Shown piece by piece: positions 21,588 through 28,862 of a DNA stretch of 29,335 nt. The notes beneath the pieces are model-generated. The model was not told where the DNA came from, made no database searches, and saw nothing but the letters and a program-made list of their open reading frames with translations. The translations under genes were made by a program, and so were the position numbers. Where the stretch lies: contig JBBQQT010000027.1 in assembly GCA_038215555.1 (NCBI GenBank), forward strand, positions 1 through 29,335, given 5' to 3'. The stretch comes from PFJX01 sp038215555 (GTDB taxonomy: Bacteria; Pseudomonadota; Gammaproteobacteria; Burkholderiales; Thiobacillaceae). The first letter of the stretch is position 1, and each line of letters starts with the position of its first letter.

Positions 21588-22343
21588 GTGGCAACAGCAG
21601 CCAAAAAGCCAGCCAGCAAACCTGTAGCGAGTAGCCCCAAGAAACTTGCCGCGAAAGCTGCCGCGCCCGTAAATGAAACACCGCAGGCGAAATCGAGACC
21701 GACACCGACTCGAGCAAAAGTCGCGCCGACCCCTGATCAACCCAAGGCAGTCGCGCCAATTAAAACCAGCGCAAAGCTCCCAGTCCGAAAACCTGAAGCC
21801 GATGTCGCGTCCCTGAGCGTGCCGGAAAAACCACTCAAGACCATGAAAACAACAGAAATCAAAACTCCAGTCGCAAAGTCCGCTGCCAAAATTGGCGCCG
21901 CCAAACCCGCCAAGGCCAGCAAGAAAATATCCGGCATTCCGCAAAACGATGCCGAACTGATGGCGATGCCCGAGTCCGACTACATGAACAAAGCGCAATT
22001 GACCTATTTCAAGGCGAAACTGACGCTGATGCGCGATGAAATTCTGGAAAACGCCCGCGAGACTGGCGTACACCTGAAAGAAAACGAGGTCTTCGCTGAC
22101 CCGAACGACCGTGCCACAGTGGAAGAAGAAAATCTGCTCGAACAGCGCGTACGTGACCGTGAACGCAAGCTGCTGAAGAAGATCAATTCTTCAATCGCCC
22201 GGATCGAAGAAGGTGAATACGGCTTCTGCCAGGAAACCGGCGATCCGATCGGCATACCTCGCCTGCTGGCCCGCCCAACCGCCGAGTTGTCGATCGAAGC
22301 ACAAGAAAAACATGAACGCCTGGAAAAGCTCTACGCCGATTGA
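21588..22343 (+). CDS. dksA: RNA polymerase-binding transcription factor DksA
   Basis: A 251-residue DksA with a long Lys/Ala/Pro/Thr-rich, disordered N-terminal extension (about 1-115) before the core. The coiled-coil tip has D171, D174 and A176 (DPNDRA), equivalent to the E. coli D71/D74/A76 needed for RNA polymerase secondary-channel action with ppGpp. The finger has Cys214, Thr217, Ser235 and Ala238 (CQET ... SIEA), so the four zinc Cys are reduced to the C-T-S-A pattern known from zinc-independent DksA variants; from memory this form is common in betaproteobacterial DksA. The start is GTG 21588, supported by GGAGGA 7 bases upstream; an in-frame GTG at 21564 lacks this. A strong terminator follows. 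Confidence 0.94.
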   Translation: MATAAKKPASKPVASSPKKLAAKAAAPVNETPQAKSRPTPTRAKVAPTPDQPKAVAPIKTSAKLPVRKPEADVASLSVPEKPLKTMKTTEIKTPVAKSAAKIGAAKPAKASKKISGIPQNDAELMAMPESDYMNKAQLTYFKAKLTLMRDEILENARETGVHLKENEVFADPNDRATVEEENLLEQRVRDRERKLLKKINSSIARIEEGEYGFCQETGDPIGIPRLLARPTAELSIEAQEKHERLEKLYAD

Positions 22344-22368
22344 TCTGGCGTTTTTTCAGCTCATTTTT

Positions 22369-22410
22369 CAGACACAAAAATGGCCGCATCTGCGGCCATT
22401 TTTGTGTCTG
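22369..22410 (+). terminator. Strong rho-independent terminator after dksA
   Basis: A perfect 20-bp inverted repeat (22369-22388 with 22391-22410). The GC core GGCCGCA/TGCGGCC is flanked by AAAAA on one side and TTTTT on the other, so it could act on both strands. It starts 26 bases after the dksA stop codon. Confidence 0.9.
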
Positions 22411-22517
22411 CTTCGCAGCAGTCGATCAGTCAGGAATTCCCGGGTAGTGACCGCCTGAATGTCAGGAAAAGCCAATAGCGTTAAGCTTTACGACACCTAC
22501 GCAACAGACGAGATCAA

Positions 22518-23456
22518 ATGCAAAGCTCCTGGAAAGACAACATTTATCAGCAACGCGAGCAACTGGCGCTGCTGTTGCGCGAACCGCTGGCGACGCTTGC
22601 CGAGCAATGCGCGCCGATCTGGGAACAGCGCATCAAGTTAAACACGGCACTCATCGCCGGGTTCAAAACCATTCCGCATTGCACCTATCTCTACTGCCTG
22701 GACACCGACGCCCAGCAAATCAGCGACAACATTACAGACCAGGGTGTATTGCCGGGGCACTTCGGTCGCGATCGATCGCAGCGACCGTATATGAAAGAAG
22801 CCGTGCCGGTCTGGGGGTTTCTGCTTTCCGATGCCTATATCAGCATGGCCAAGAGCCGCCCCTCGCTGACCGCGTTGCAGATCGTGCGCAGTGAAAACGG
22901 CCAGCCGCTGGGCTATCTCGGCGCCGATGTCGATCTGCGCGATCTACCGGTTTCCTCGGCTCTGTATGATGAGCCGGGTCACTGGCGCCAGGTCAAAGGT
23001 GATCCGGCTATCCGCAGCTGCGTTTTTCTGCAATGCCGCATTGAAAGCCCGATGGACCAGCACCTGGATCAGGCACTTTCGATCCTGGAAGAACTGTTGA
23101 CCCAGCGCGGGGTGTTCCAGTGCCAGATCCACTTCTCCAGCAGTCAGGCAACAATCTGGACCCTTGATGACCCGTATCGTTATCGCATCCTCGATCAGGA
23201 AGCCTTGAGCGATCCCGATATCTGCCTGGTCTATCCGCCGCAAACCTATCCCGAAGATGCGGTGATTCCACAACCCGTTGTGGCGCGTATCCTGGCCAGC
23301 TTGCGCTCTCTACGCATGGCGGACGAGAACATCTATCTGCGCATGTCATCGATCAACCTGTTCAACGGCATGGTCAGCCTGACCTTTTCCTGCGATGGCA
23401 CGCACTACATGCGTTATGACGAATTCCTCGGCAAGGACGGGCCATTCTGGTTTTAA
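22518..23456 (+). CDS. PDC (Cache-like) sensor-domain protein without output domain
   Basis: A 312-residue protein. Residues about 45-155 read like a PDC/Cache ligand-binding domain: CTYLYCLDTDAQQISDNITD, FGRDRSQRPYM, SDAYISMAKSRPSLTALQIV and GYLGADVDLRDLP. The C-terminal half is mixed and ends GTHYMRYDEFLGKDGPFWF. Cache domains normally lie outside the membrane in receptors, but here no signal peptide, membrane helix, kinase, GGDEF or MCP domain is present, so it must be a soluble sensor or work with a partner. It stands alone between two terminated regions. Domain recognition is by motif reading and the ligand is unknown. Confidence 0.72.
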   Translation: MQSSWKDNIYQQREQLALLLREPLATLAEQCAPIWEQRIKLNTALIAGFKTIPHCTYLYCLDTDAQQISDNITDQGVLPGHFGRDRSQRPYMKEAVPVWGFLLSDAYISMAKSRPSLTALQIVRSENGQPLGYLGADVDLRDLPVSSALYDEPGHWRQVKGDPAIRSCVFLQCRIESPMDQHLDQALSILEELLTQRGVFQCQIHFSSSQATIWTLDDPYRYRILDQEALSDPDICLVYPPQTYPEDAVIPQPVVARILASLRSLRMADENIYLRMSSINLFNGMVSLTFSCDGTHYMRYDEFLGKDGPFWF

Positions 23457-23488
23457 GCAGCACCAGGATTCAGCCGACTTTCTGTCAC

Positions 23489-23521
23489 TGTCGAAATCCT
23501 GACAGGGGTGTCGAAAGCCTG
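23489..23521 (+). promoter_or_regulatory. Tandem 13-bp direct repeats, possible upstream activator sites
   Basis: TGTCGAAATCCTG (23489-23501) and TGTCGAAAGCCTG (23509-23521) differ at one base and start 20 bases apart, about two helical turns. CTGTCA/TGACAG inverted hexamers (23482-23487 and 23500-23505) overlap the first copy. They lie about 100 bases upstream of the sigma-54-type promoter, the usual distance for enhancer-binding activators. Confidence 0.5.
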
Positions 23522-23609
23522 CCACCGATGCCAGAAAAGCATGTCATCAAGGATTCAAATAGCCCTGATTCAATGCGCCCTGGCGCCAGGTTTACGGTTT
23601 TTCGAAGAC

Positions 23610-23625
23610 TGGCACGATTCCCGCT
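23610..23625 (+). promoter_or_regulatory. Sigma-54-type promoter
   Basis: TGGCACGATTCCCGCT: the -24 element TGGCACG is a perfect match, and GG and GC are exactly 10 bases apart (23611-23612, 23623-23624). The -12 element reads CCGCT instead of TTGCT/A, so it is not ideal. The predicted start is near 23636, giving a leader of about 38 bases to the ATG at 23674. Confidence 0.6.
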
Positions 23626-23673
23626 AAACAGCTCCCACACGGTGATTCCTTCTAATCATTGGGAGAGACAAAA

Positions 23674-23937
23674 ATGCTTCAAAACGAGGTAAGTCAAGTG
23701 GATGTAAGTCTGATTTCTAATGATGATGGTTCAGATCGCATCGCGATCAACCTGCTCAACAACATCTTGGCGGGAGACAACACTGCTGCAGTGTTGTTGA
23801 CGCCCAGCCAGGCACGCACGCTCGCGACCGAATTGATTTCCGCGGTGAATCGCGCGGAAGTAAAAAAGAGCCTTAAAACCAGCCCAAACTTATGGCGCCG
23901 CCAGGGGGAAGCCCGTCCCCGTCTGGCAACGGCGTAA
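23674..23937 (+). CDS. Uncharacterised 87-residue protein behind a sigma-54-type promoter
   Basis: ATG at 23674 is preceded by GGGAGAG with a spacing of 6 bases. The N-terminal half is acidic and hydrophobic (DVSLISNDDGSDRIAINLLN, then NILAGDNTAAVLLTPSQART) and leads into an amphipathic helix (LATELISAVNRAEVKKSLK). The last 20 residues are basic. No known family, signal peptide or membrane segment was recognised. It is likely monocistronic: a terminator lies at 24035-24060 before the thioredoxin gene. The sigma-54-type promoter and upstream repeats suggest expression under a specific signal, which the sequence does not reveal. Confidence 0.68.
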   Translation: MLQNEVSQVDVSLISNDDGSDRIAINLLNNILAGDNTAAVLLTPSQARTLATELISAVNRAEVKKSLKTSPNLWRRQGEARPRLATA

Positions 23938-24034
23938 AGAAACTGCGGCCTCGCGAAACCTGAATACAAGGCTTCCTTGATCGCCCGGGAAATCCAGTCT
24001 CCTTGAGCCTGTTAACCAGCGTGTTAACATCAGC

Positions 24035-24060
24035 GGCCGACGCAAGTCGGCCATTCTTTT
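24035..24060 (+). terminator. Rho-independent terminator upstream of the thioredoxin gene
   Basis: GGCCGAC/GTCGGCC stem (7 bp) with a GCAA loop, followed by ATTCTTTT. It ends the transcript of the preceding 87-residue gene. Confidence 0.75.
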
Positions 24061-24128
24061 GGCTTGCTTGCCAACCATTTTTTGCCAATCGCATGGCCAT
24101 TTTTTTAGATTAACGACAGGGGTTTTTC

Positions 24129-24503
24129 ATGGCGGTCCTGGAACTCAACGAGCAGAATTTCGAAGAAGTCATCCTCAACAACGATTTTGTCGTGATCGAC
24201 TTCTGGGCGCCCTGGTGCGGTCCCTGCAAAGGTTTTGCGCCAGTTTTTGAAGCGGCGTCGGAGAAACATGAAGGCATCACCTTTGCCAAGGTAAATACCG
24301 AAGAACATCAGGCTTTGGCTGGGCACTTCCAGATCCGCTCGATCCCGACCCTGGTGATCTTCCGCGAGAAAGTGATCATCTATGCCCAGCCGGGCGCTTT
24401 GCCCGCCAGCGGCTTCGACGACCTGATCACCCGTGCCAAAGAAGTCGACATGGCCCAGGTGCATGCCGAAATCGCGGCTGAATCCGCCAAAGGTAACGGC
24501 TGA
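24129..24503 (+). CDS. Thioredoxin-family protein
   Basis: A 124-residue cytoplasmic thioredoxin. The active site WCGPC (C30/C33) lies in the usual FWAPWCGPCKGFAPVF context, and the cis-Pro is P73 in IRSIPTLVIF. It reduces protein disulfides. The last about 20 residues (VDMAQVHAEIAAESAKGNG) extend beyond the E. coli TrxA length (109) and are helical. The second active-site neighbour is KG rather than the KM/KA common in TrxA. No partner gene is nearby; it is convergent with the glycosyltransferase gene 11 bases away. It may be a secondary thioredoxin rather than the main TrxA. Confidence 0.9.
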   Translation: MAVLELNEQNFEEVILNNDFVVIDFWAPWCGPCKGFAPVFEAASEKHEGITFAKVNTEEHQALAGHFQIRSIPTLVIFREKVIIYAQPGALPASGFDDLITRAKEVDMAQVHAEIAAESAKGNG

Positions 24504-24514
24504 TTCTGCTGGTT

Positions 24515-25633
24515 TCAGCGCGCCGCTGAGCGGTGCGCTGCCAAGTAGTGATGTACCAAGTGGTGCTGTATCAAACAACCTGCCGCCTGCTCCGCACCTC
24601 CCGCTTCGATAGCGGCCTTGCGAGGCAGTTGCCAAAGTGCGTGCAATGCCACGCCAAGCCGGTCGGAAAACAACCTCGCTTCCTCAATCACGGCGGCCGT
24701 GCCGTGTTGCAGCAGCCATTCCGCCAGATAGGGGGTTTCTGGCCAATCCGTTCGGTCCAGATACAACACCGGAACCGCGTGCGCGGTTGCCTCGACAAAA
24801 CTGCCGTAGCCAACCTTGGTGATCAGCGCATCGCTCGATGCCAGCAAATCCAGAAATTGAAAACCCGTTCGGCTGAATGAAACCTGGTCTGAGCGTACAT
24901 CAGCCGCTTCGTTAGGCCAGTCATCCGGCGTCAGCCAGATAACGCCTTGAATGCGGGGTAAGTGACCCTTCCCGCTGTAAGCCACGCCGCCAAACCCGAG
25001 CAGAACCAGTTTGCTGTCTGCCGCGAGCGACAGCGTCCGGTTCAGCTCCTGGCGCCGATTGCATCCCACCGCCGCAATCGGCGCGATGGCTTGCCGGCAC
25101 ACCAACTGCGGCATCGGCATCGATGGCGTGGGTTGCAGGAACACGCCGGCCGCAGCGTAGGCCGTGTGGATTTGCGCGAAAACTCGAAGCATGTCCGGCA
25201 TTTCCGCCAGATAGGCCTGGCTGATATCCGCCCAGTTCAACGAACACAACGCAACACTCGGGACTCCAGCTTCCGCCGCCGCAGCGAGCGGCAAGTAGGC
25301 GACGTCGGAAAAAACCTGATCAAACGCCTGTTTCAGCAGCCAATCGGCTTCATGCTTCACCCGCGCCGGCCAATCGGCATGGAATGCGTGATACGCGGCG
25401 TGGCTGGCTTCGATATCCACCCGCATCGCATCGTGCATCAACAGGCCGACATCGGCGGATTCATGGCGATGCGTGAACGGCCCTTCGATTCGGGCGTGCA
25501 ACGCAGCCGGGCTGAGCCCGGACCAGATCGTCAACGCCAGATCCGGTTGCTGTTTGCGCAGCGCATTCAGCACCGGCGCCGCTTGCGCAAGATGACCGAG
25601 GCCATGCTGGCTGATCACCGCCAACAACTTCAT
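24515..25633 (-). CDS. GT-B-fold glycosyltransferase-like protein
   Basis: A 372-residue protein. The N-terminus MKLLAVISQHGLGHLAQAAP has the Gly-rich first loop of GT-B enzymes (GHGLGH-like). The C-terminal half contains LGFGGVAYSG, a Ser/Asp region (LLASSDALITKVGYGSFVEA) and PVLYLDRTDWPE, resembling the nucleotide-sugar-binding half of GT1/GT28 enzymes and of similar domains attached to sugar kinases. Donor and acceptor are unknown. It overlaps hda by four bases (ATGA), so the two are co-transcribed, although no functional link is evident. No membrane segment is seen. Confidence 0.78.
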   Translation of the reverse strand: MKLLAVISQHGLGHLAQAAPVLNALRKQQPDLALTIWSGLSPAALHARIEGPFTHRHESADVGLLMHDAMRVDIEASHAAYHAFHADWPARVKHEADWLLKQAFDQVFSDVAYLPLAAAAEAGVPSVALCSLNWADISQAYLAEMPDMLRVFAQIHTAYAAAGVFLQPTPSMPMPQLVCRQAIAPIAAVGCNRRQELNRTLSLAADSKLVLLGFGGVAYSGKGHLPRIQGVIWLTPDDWPNEAADVRSDQVSFSRTGFQFLDLLASSDALITKVGYGSFVEATAHAVPVLYLDRTDWPETPYLAEWLLQHGTAAVIEEARLFSDRLGVALHALWQLPRKAAIEAGGAEQAAGCLIQHHLVHHYLAAHRSAAR

Positions 25634-26310
25634 AACGAAAGACTTTGCTGCTGAATTTCCTTCAGCATCGACAGGGAAACCGGGCGCTTGCGGCTAAGCG
25701 AAAAGGTATCCAGCTGATCCACCAGCATCAGCAGATGCGGCAGATCGCGTCGGCAATACGTCAGCAGATAGCGCAGCACCTCGTCCGGCAGACGCATGCC
25801 GCGCGCATCGGCGCGCACGGTTAGTGCTGCGCGCTTGTCGGCATCGCTCAGGCCATGCAAGCGAAATACCAATCCCTGCGCCAGCCGAGTGGCGAGGTCT
25901 GGACGCATGGCGTGGCCTGGACTGGTCACCAACTGGGCCGGCGGCAGCGCCCCGGTGACCAGCACCCGGCCATCGCCTTCACGCGCGGCATTGATCAGAC
26001 CGAACAAACGAATCTGATCCTCCGCATCAAGGCGTTCCACCCCATCCACCGCCACTCGCGCCAAAGGCGGTTCTGGCAGCGGCGAAAACACAACCGCTCC
26101 GGTTGTGTGGCACCAGGCCTGCAGGAGATGGCTTTTGCCGGTGCCGGCTTCGCCCCAAAGATATAAAACCGGCTCCGGCGTCAGCCCGGCAGCCTGCTCG
26201 CGCACCGCCGCCAGCGCCTCGGCATTGAGGCCGGGCAAATAGTTGTCGAATCCGGGCGGCGTGTCCGGGCGGATATCCAGAATCAGCTGGTTCAGTATGG
26301 GAAAACTCAT
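25630..26310 (-). CDS. hda: DnaA regulatory inactivator Hda
   Basis: A 226-residue AAA+ protein homologous to the DnaA ATPase domain. With the DNA-loaded beta clamp, Hda stimulates ATP hydrolysis by DnaA and so limits re-initiation. QLILDI at residues 8-13 fits the N-terminal clamp-binding motif. Walker A GEAGTGKS is at 53-60. The Walker-B region reads VAVDGVERL, with VDGV in place of the DDI/L common in DnaA. The arginine-finger/sensor part is RPDLATRLAQGLVFRLHGLS. The start at 26310 is preferred to the in-frame ATG at 26334 because it places the clamp motif near the N-terminus as in other Hda proteins. It lacks the DnaA DNA-binding domain IV, separating it from DnaA. Confidence 0.88.
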   Translation of the reverse strand: MSFPILNQLILDIRPDTPPGFDNYLPGLNAEALAAVREQAAGLTPEPVLYLWGEAGTGKSHLLQAWCHTTGAVVFSPLPEPPLARVAVDGVERLDAEDQIRLFGLINAAREGDGRVLVTGALPPAQLVTSPGHAMRPDLATRLAQGLVFRLHGLSDADKRAALTVRADARGMRLPDEVLRYLLTYCRRDLPHLLMLVDQLDTFSLSRKRPVSLSMLKEIQQQSLSL

Positions 26311-26444
26311 GGCGCGCGAGTTTACCAGCGCCATCGAGCTGATCTTGGAGCGTTGGCGCTGGTAGCCGATACAGGTCGCTGCACGGCTTGACAGGCGCTA
26401 ATACATGTCACTAAATCGAATCACGCCTAAAACGCCTCCTTCTC

Positions 26445-27527
26445 ATGATTGCTGCCGTGCCTATTCAACCAGAAATTCCCGTAGCCTGTCCCGTCACCAA
26501 CGTCCCGCCTGTGGTCGAAGAAACCCTCCAACCAGGCGAACAGGACGCCCTGACAGCGCGCATCAAAACCTTGTTGGTCGAGCAGGATGCGGTGTTGGTG
26601 GCGCATTACTACACGTCGGCTGCATTGCAGAGACTGGCGGAGGAAACCGGCGGTTGCGTTTCCGACTCGCTCGAAATGGCGCGTTTCGGCCATGCCGCCA
26701 AGGCAAAGACACTGATCGTGGCCGGCGTCCGCTTCATGGGCGAAACTGGCAAGATACTGAACCCGGAAAAACGCGTCCTGATGCCTGATCTGCGCGCGGA
26801 ATGTTCACTCGACCTGTCCTGCCCCGCCGAAGCCTTCAGCCGTTTCTGCGACGACCATCCCGACCGCGTCGCCGTGGTCTACGCGAATACCTCCGCAGCG
26901 GTAAAAGCCCGCGCCGACTGGGTGGTGACGTCCAGCATCGCGGTCAAAGTCGCGGCGCACCTGCATGCTCAGGGCAAGAAGCTGATCTGGGCGCCAGACC
27001 GTTATCTCGGTGACTATGTACAGAAAACCACCGGCGCCGACATGCTGCTCTGGCAAGGCTCCTGTGTGGTGCATGAAAAATTCAAGGCGGACGGCATTCG
27101 TGACTTGAAAGCGCAATACCCGGATGTGGCCGTGCTGGTACATCCGGAATCGCCAGCCAGCGTCATCGCACTGGCGGATGTGGTGGGATCAACCACGCAA
27201 CTGATTCGTGCGGCGGCCGAACTGCCACAGCAAACATTGATCGTTGCCACCGACAACGGTATTTTTCACAAGATGCAACTCGCCGCGCCCGGCAAGACTC
27301 TGCTCGAAGCACCCACCGGCGGTTTGGGTGCGACCTGCGTGTCATGCGCGCATTGCCCGTGGATGGCGATGAACGGGCTGAAAGGTTTGTTGCATGTGCT
27401 GGAAACCGGTGCCAACGAAATCCTGATTGATCCGGCCATCGGCCGCCGCGCCGTCGTCTCGATCAACCGCATGCTCGAATTTGCCGGCCAGACCGGTATC
27501 ACCATCGCTGGCATGAGCGGCGACTAG
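26445..27527 (+). CDS. nadA: Quinolinate synthase
   Basis: A 360-residue NadA. It condenses iminoaspartate (from NadB) with dihydroxyacetone phosphate to quinolinate in NAD biosynthesis, using a [4Fe-4S] cluster. The three cluster Cys correspond to C120 (LRAECSLDLSC), C207 (WQGSCVVHE) and C304 in CVSCAHCPWM, with the same spacing as E. coli C113, C200 and C297. VAHYYTSAALQRLA and TGGLGATCVSC are also typical. No clear Shine-Dalgarno precedes ATG 26445, and the first about 25 residues are Pro/Val-rich and poorly conserved, so the start is less certain. It is divergent from hda; nadB and nadC are not in the window. Confidence 0.96.
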   Translation: MIAAVPIQPEIPVACPVTNVPPVVEETLQPGEQDALTARIKTLLVEQDAVLVAHYYTSAALQRLAEETGGCVSDSLEMARFGHAAKAKTLIVAGVRFMGETGKILNPEKRVLMPDLRAECSLDLSCPAEAFSRFCDDHPDRVAVVYANTSAAVKARADWVVTSSIAVKVAAHLHAQGKKLIWAPDRYLGDYVQKTTGADMLLWQGSCVVHEKFKADGIRDLKAQYPDVAVLVHPESPASVIALADVVGSTTQLIRAAAELPQQTLIVATDNGIFHKMQLAAPGKTLLEAPTGGLGATCVSCAHCPWMAMNGLKGLLHVLETGANEILIDPAIGRRAVVSINRMLEFAGQTGITIAGMSGD

Positions 27528-27580
27528 CAGCAAGCCAGTCGAACAGCAGCCTGTGATTTGTTTCACTGCTTGCTGTGTTT
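27528..27580 (+). terminator. Possible terminator after nadA
   Basis: CAGCAAGC...AGT (27528-27539) pairs with ACTGCTTGCTG (27565-27575) through 11 bp with one bulged C, around a 25-base loop, followed by TGTTT. The loop is long and the T-run short, so this is weak. Confidence 0.4.
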
Positions 27581-27644
27581 ATCTATGGTTCTATCCAGCG
27601 TCATTTTCATTGACACTTATCATTTTTAATTCAAGTAGAAAAAC

Positions 27645-28064
27645 ATGAGCTTCATACAAGAATTCAAGGATTTCGCAATGCGCGGCAACGTCGTTGATCT
27701 GGCGGTCGGCATCGTGATCGGTGGCGCATTCGGCAAGATCGTCGATTCCCTGGTCAAGGACATCATCATGCCGATGGTTGGCGCCATGATGGGCGGCGTC
27801 GATTTCAAACAGCTCTACATCAACCTTGGTTCAACCGCATATGAAACGATGGAATTGGCGGAAAAAGCCGGCGCGCCGCTGATCAAATATGGCATGTTCA
27901 TCAACAGCATGGTCGACTTTCTGATCATCGCGTTTGCCATCTTCGTCGCGGTCAAAGCCATCAATTCACTCAAGCGCAAGGAGGAAGCCGCCCCGGCAGC
28001 ACCCGCGCCGACACCGGAAGATGTTGTCCTGTTGCGTGAAATCCGGGATGCATTGAAAAAATGA
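27645..28064 (+). CDS. mscL: Large-conductance mechanosensitive channel
   Basis: A 139-residue MscL (E. coli 136), the inner-membrane pentameric channel that opens under hypo-osmotic shock. The N-terminal helix and TM1 are MSFIQEFKDFAMRGNVVDLA, then VGIVIGGAFGKIV. A periplasmic loop follows, then TM2 (FINSMVDFLIIAFAIFVAVK), a Pro/Ala-rich linker and the C-terminal helix (DVVLLREIRDALKK). Family-defining residues of the gate (G-x-V-I-G-G-A-F) are present. A TTGACA (27611-27616) lies upstream, but no convincing -10 pairs with it. The stop overlaps the start of the next gene (ATGA). Confidence 0.97.
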   Translation: MSFIQEFKDFAMRGNVVDLAVGIVIGGAFGKIVDSLVKDIIMPMVGAMMGGVDFKQLYINLGSTAYETMELAEKAGAPLIKYGMFINSMVDFLIIAFAIFVAVKAINSLKRKEEAAPAAPAPTPEDVVLLREIRDALKK

Positions 28065-28765
28065 ACCTTACGCGTCGCAGTTTTGTGCGGGCGCTCGCCC
28101 TTTTACCTTGGGCGGGTTTCGCGCGGGCAGAAGCAAGCAGCAGTGATCTGCTTGCTGCTTTCAGCGGACCGGAGGCCACACAAGCGTTGCGTGACAGTCT
28201 GGAACAGGGAGCGCGAAAAGCAATCACCACGTTAGGGCGCGAAAACGGTTTTTTGGATGATCCAACAGTGAAAATTGGTTTGCCGAAAAACTTCACCCGG
28301 GCGGAAAAGTTTTTGCGTGGTGTGGGCTATGGTCAAAAAATCGACGACCTGATCCTGGCAATGAATCGTGCCGCAGAAACCGCAACGCCGAAAGCGCAGG
28401 AATTGTTGCTTGAGTCCATCCGGATAATGAGCATCAGAGACGCCAAAGCGGTACTGACCGGGGGGGACAATGCCGCAACCGAGTATTTCCGCAAATCAAC
28501 GGAAGCCCAGTTGACCGAAACATTGATGCCCGTGGTCAGATCGGTGACCGAAAAGAGCGACTTCGCGCGTGCCTACAATGGCCTTGCCGGCAAACTTGTG
28601 AAATATGGCGTTAAAAGCGACCAGCAAACGGTCGAACGCTATGTCAACAAGAAAGCGCTGAATGGCATTTACTTTCGCATTGGCGAGGAAGAGCGCAGCT
28701 TGCGCGCCAATCCGACACGATACGCCGGTAGTCTGCTGGGCAAGGTTTTTGGTTTATTGAAGTAG
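28061..28765 (+). CDS. DUF4197-family exported protein
   Basis: A 234-residue protein overlapping mscL by four bases, so probably translationally coupled. The N-terminus TRRSFVRALALLPWAGFARA has a twin-Arg (Tat-like) signal with an AxA cleavage region. The mature part is all-helical and contains the DUF4197 hallmarks: LEQGARKAITTLGRENGFLD, VKIGLPKNF, LILAMNRAAE, SIRIMSIRDAKAVLTGGDNA ATEYFRKST and KALNGIYFRIGEEE. A periplasmic location is inferred; biochemical function of the family is unknown to me. Pairing with mscL does not prove a functional link. Confidence 0.88.
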   Translation: MNLTRRSFVRALALLPWAGFARAEASSSDLLAAFSGPEATQALRDSLEQGARKAITTLGRENGFLDDPTVKIGLPKNFTRAEKFLRGVGYGQKIDDLILAMNRAAETATPKAQELLLESIRIMSIRDAKAVLTGGDNAATEYFRKSTEAQLTETLMPVVRSVTEKSDFARAYNGLAGKLVKYGVKSDQQTVERYVNKKALNGIYFRIGEEERSLRANPTRYAGSLLGKVFGLLK

Positions 28766-28862
28766 TAGTCATGACATGGCGATCGCCAGCGCTTTCGGGT
28801 TTGCTTTCAGTTTTGCTTTCGACACGCGCGGCATCTATCTATCAAATACAAAGGAGTTCCGA

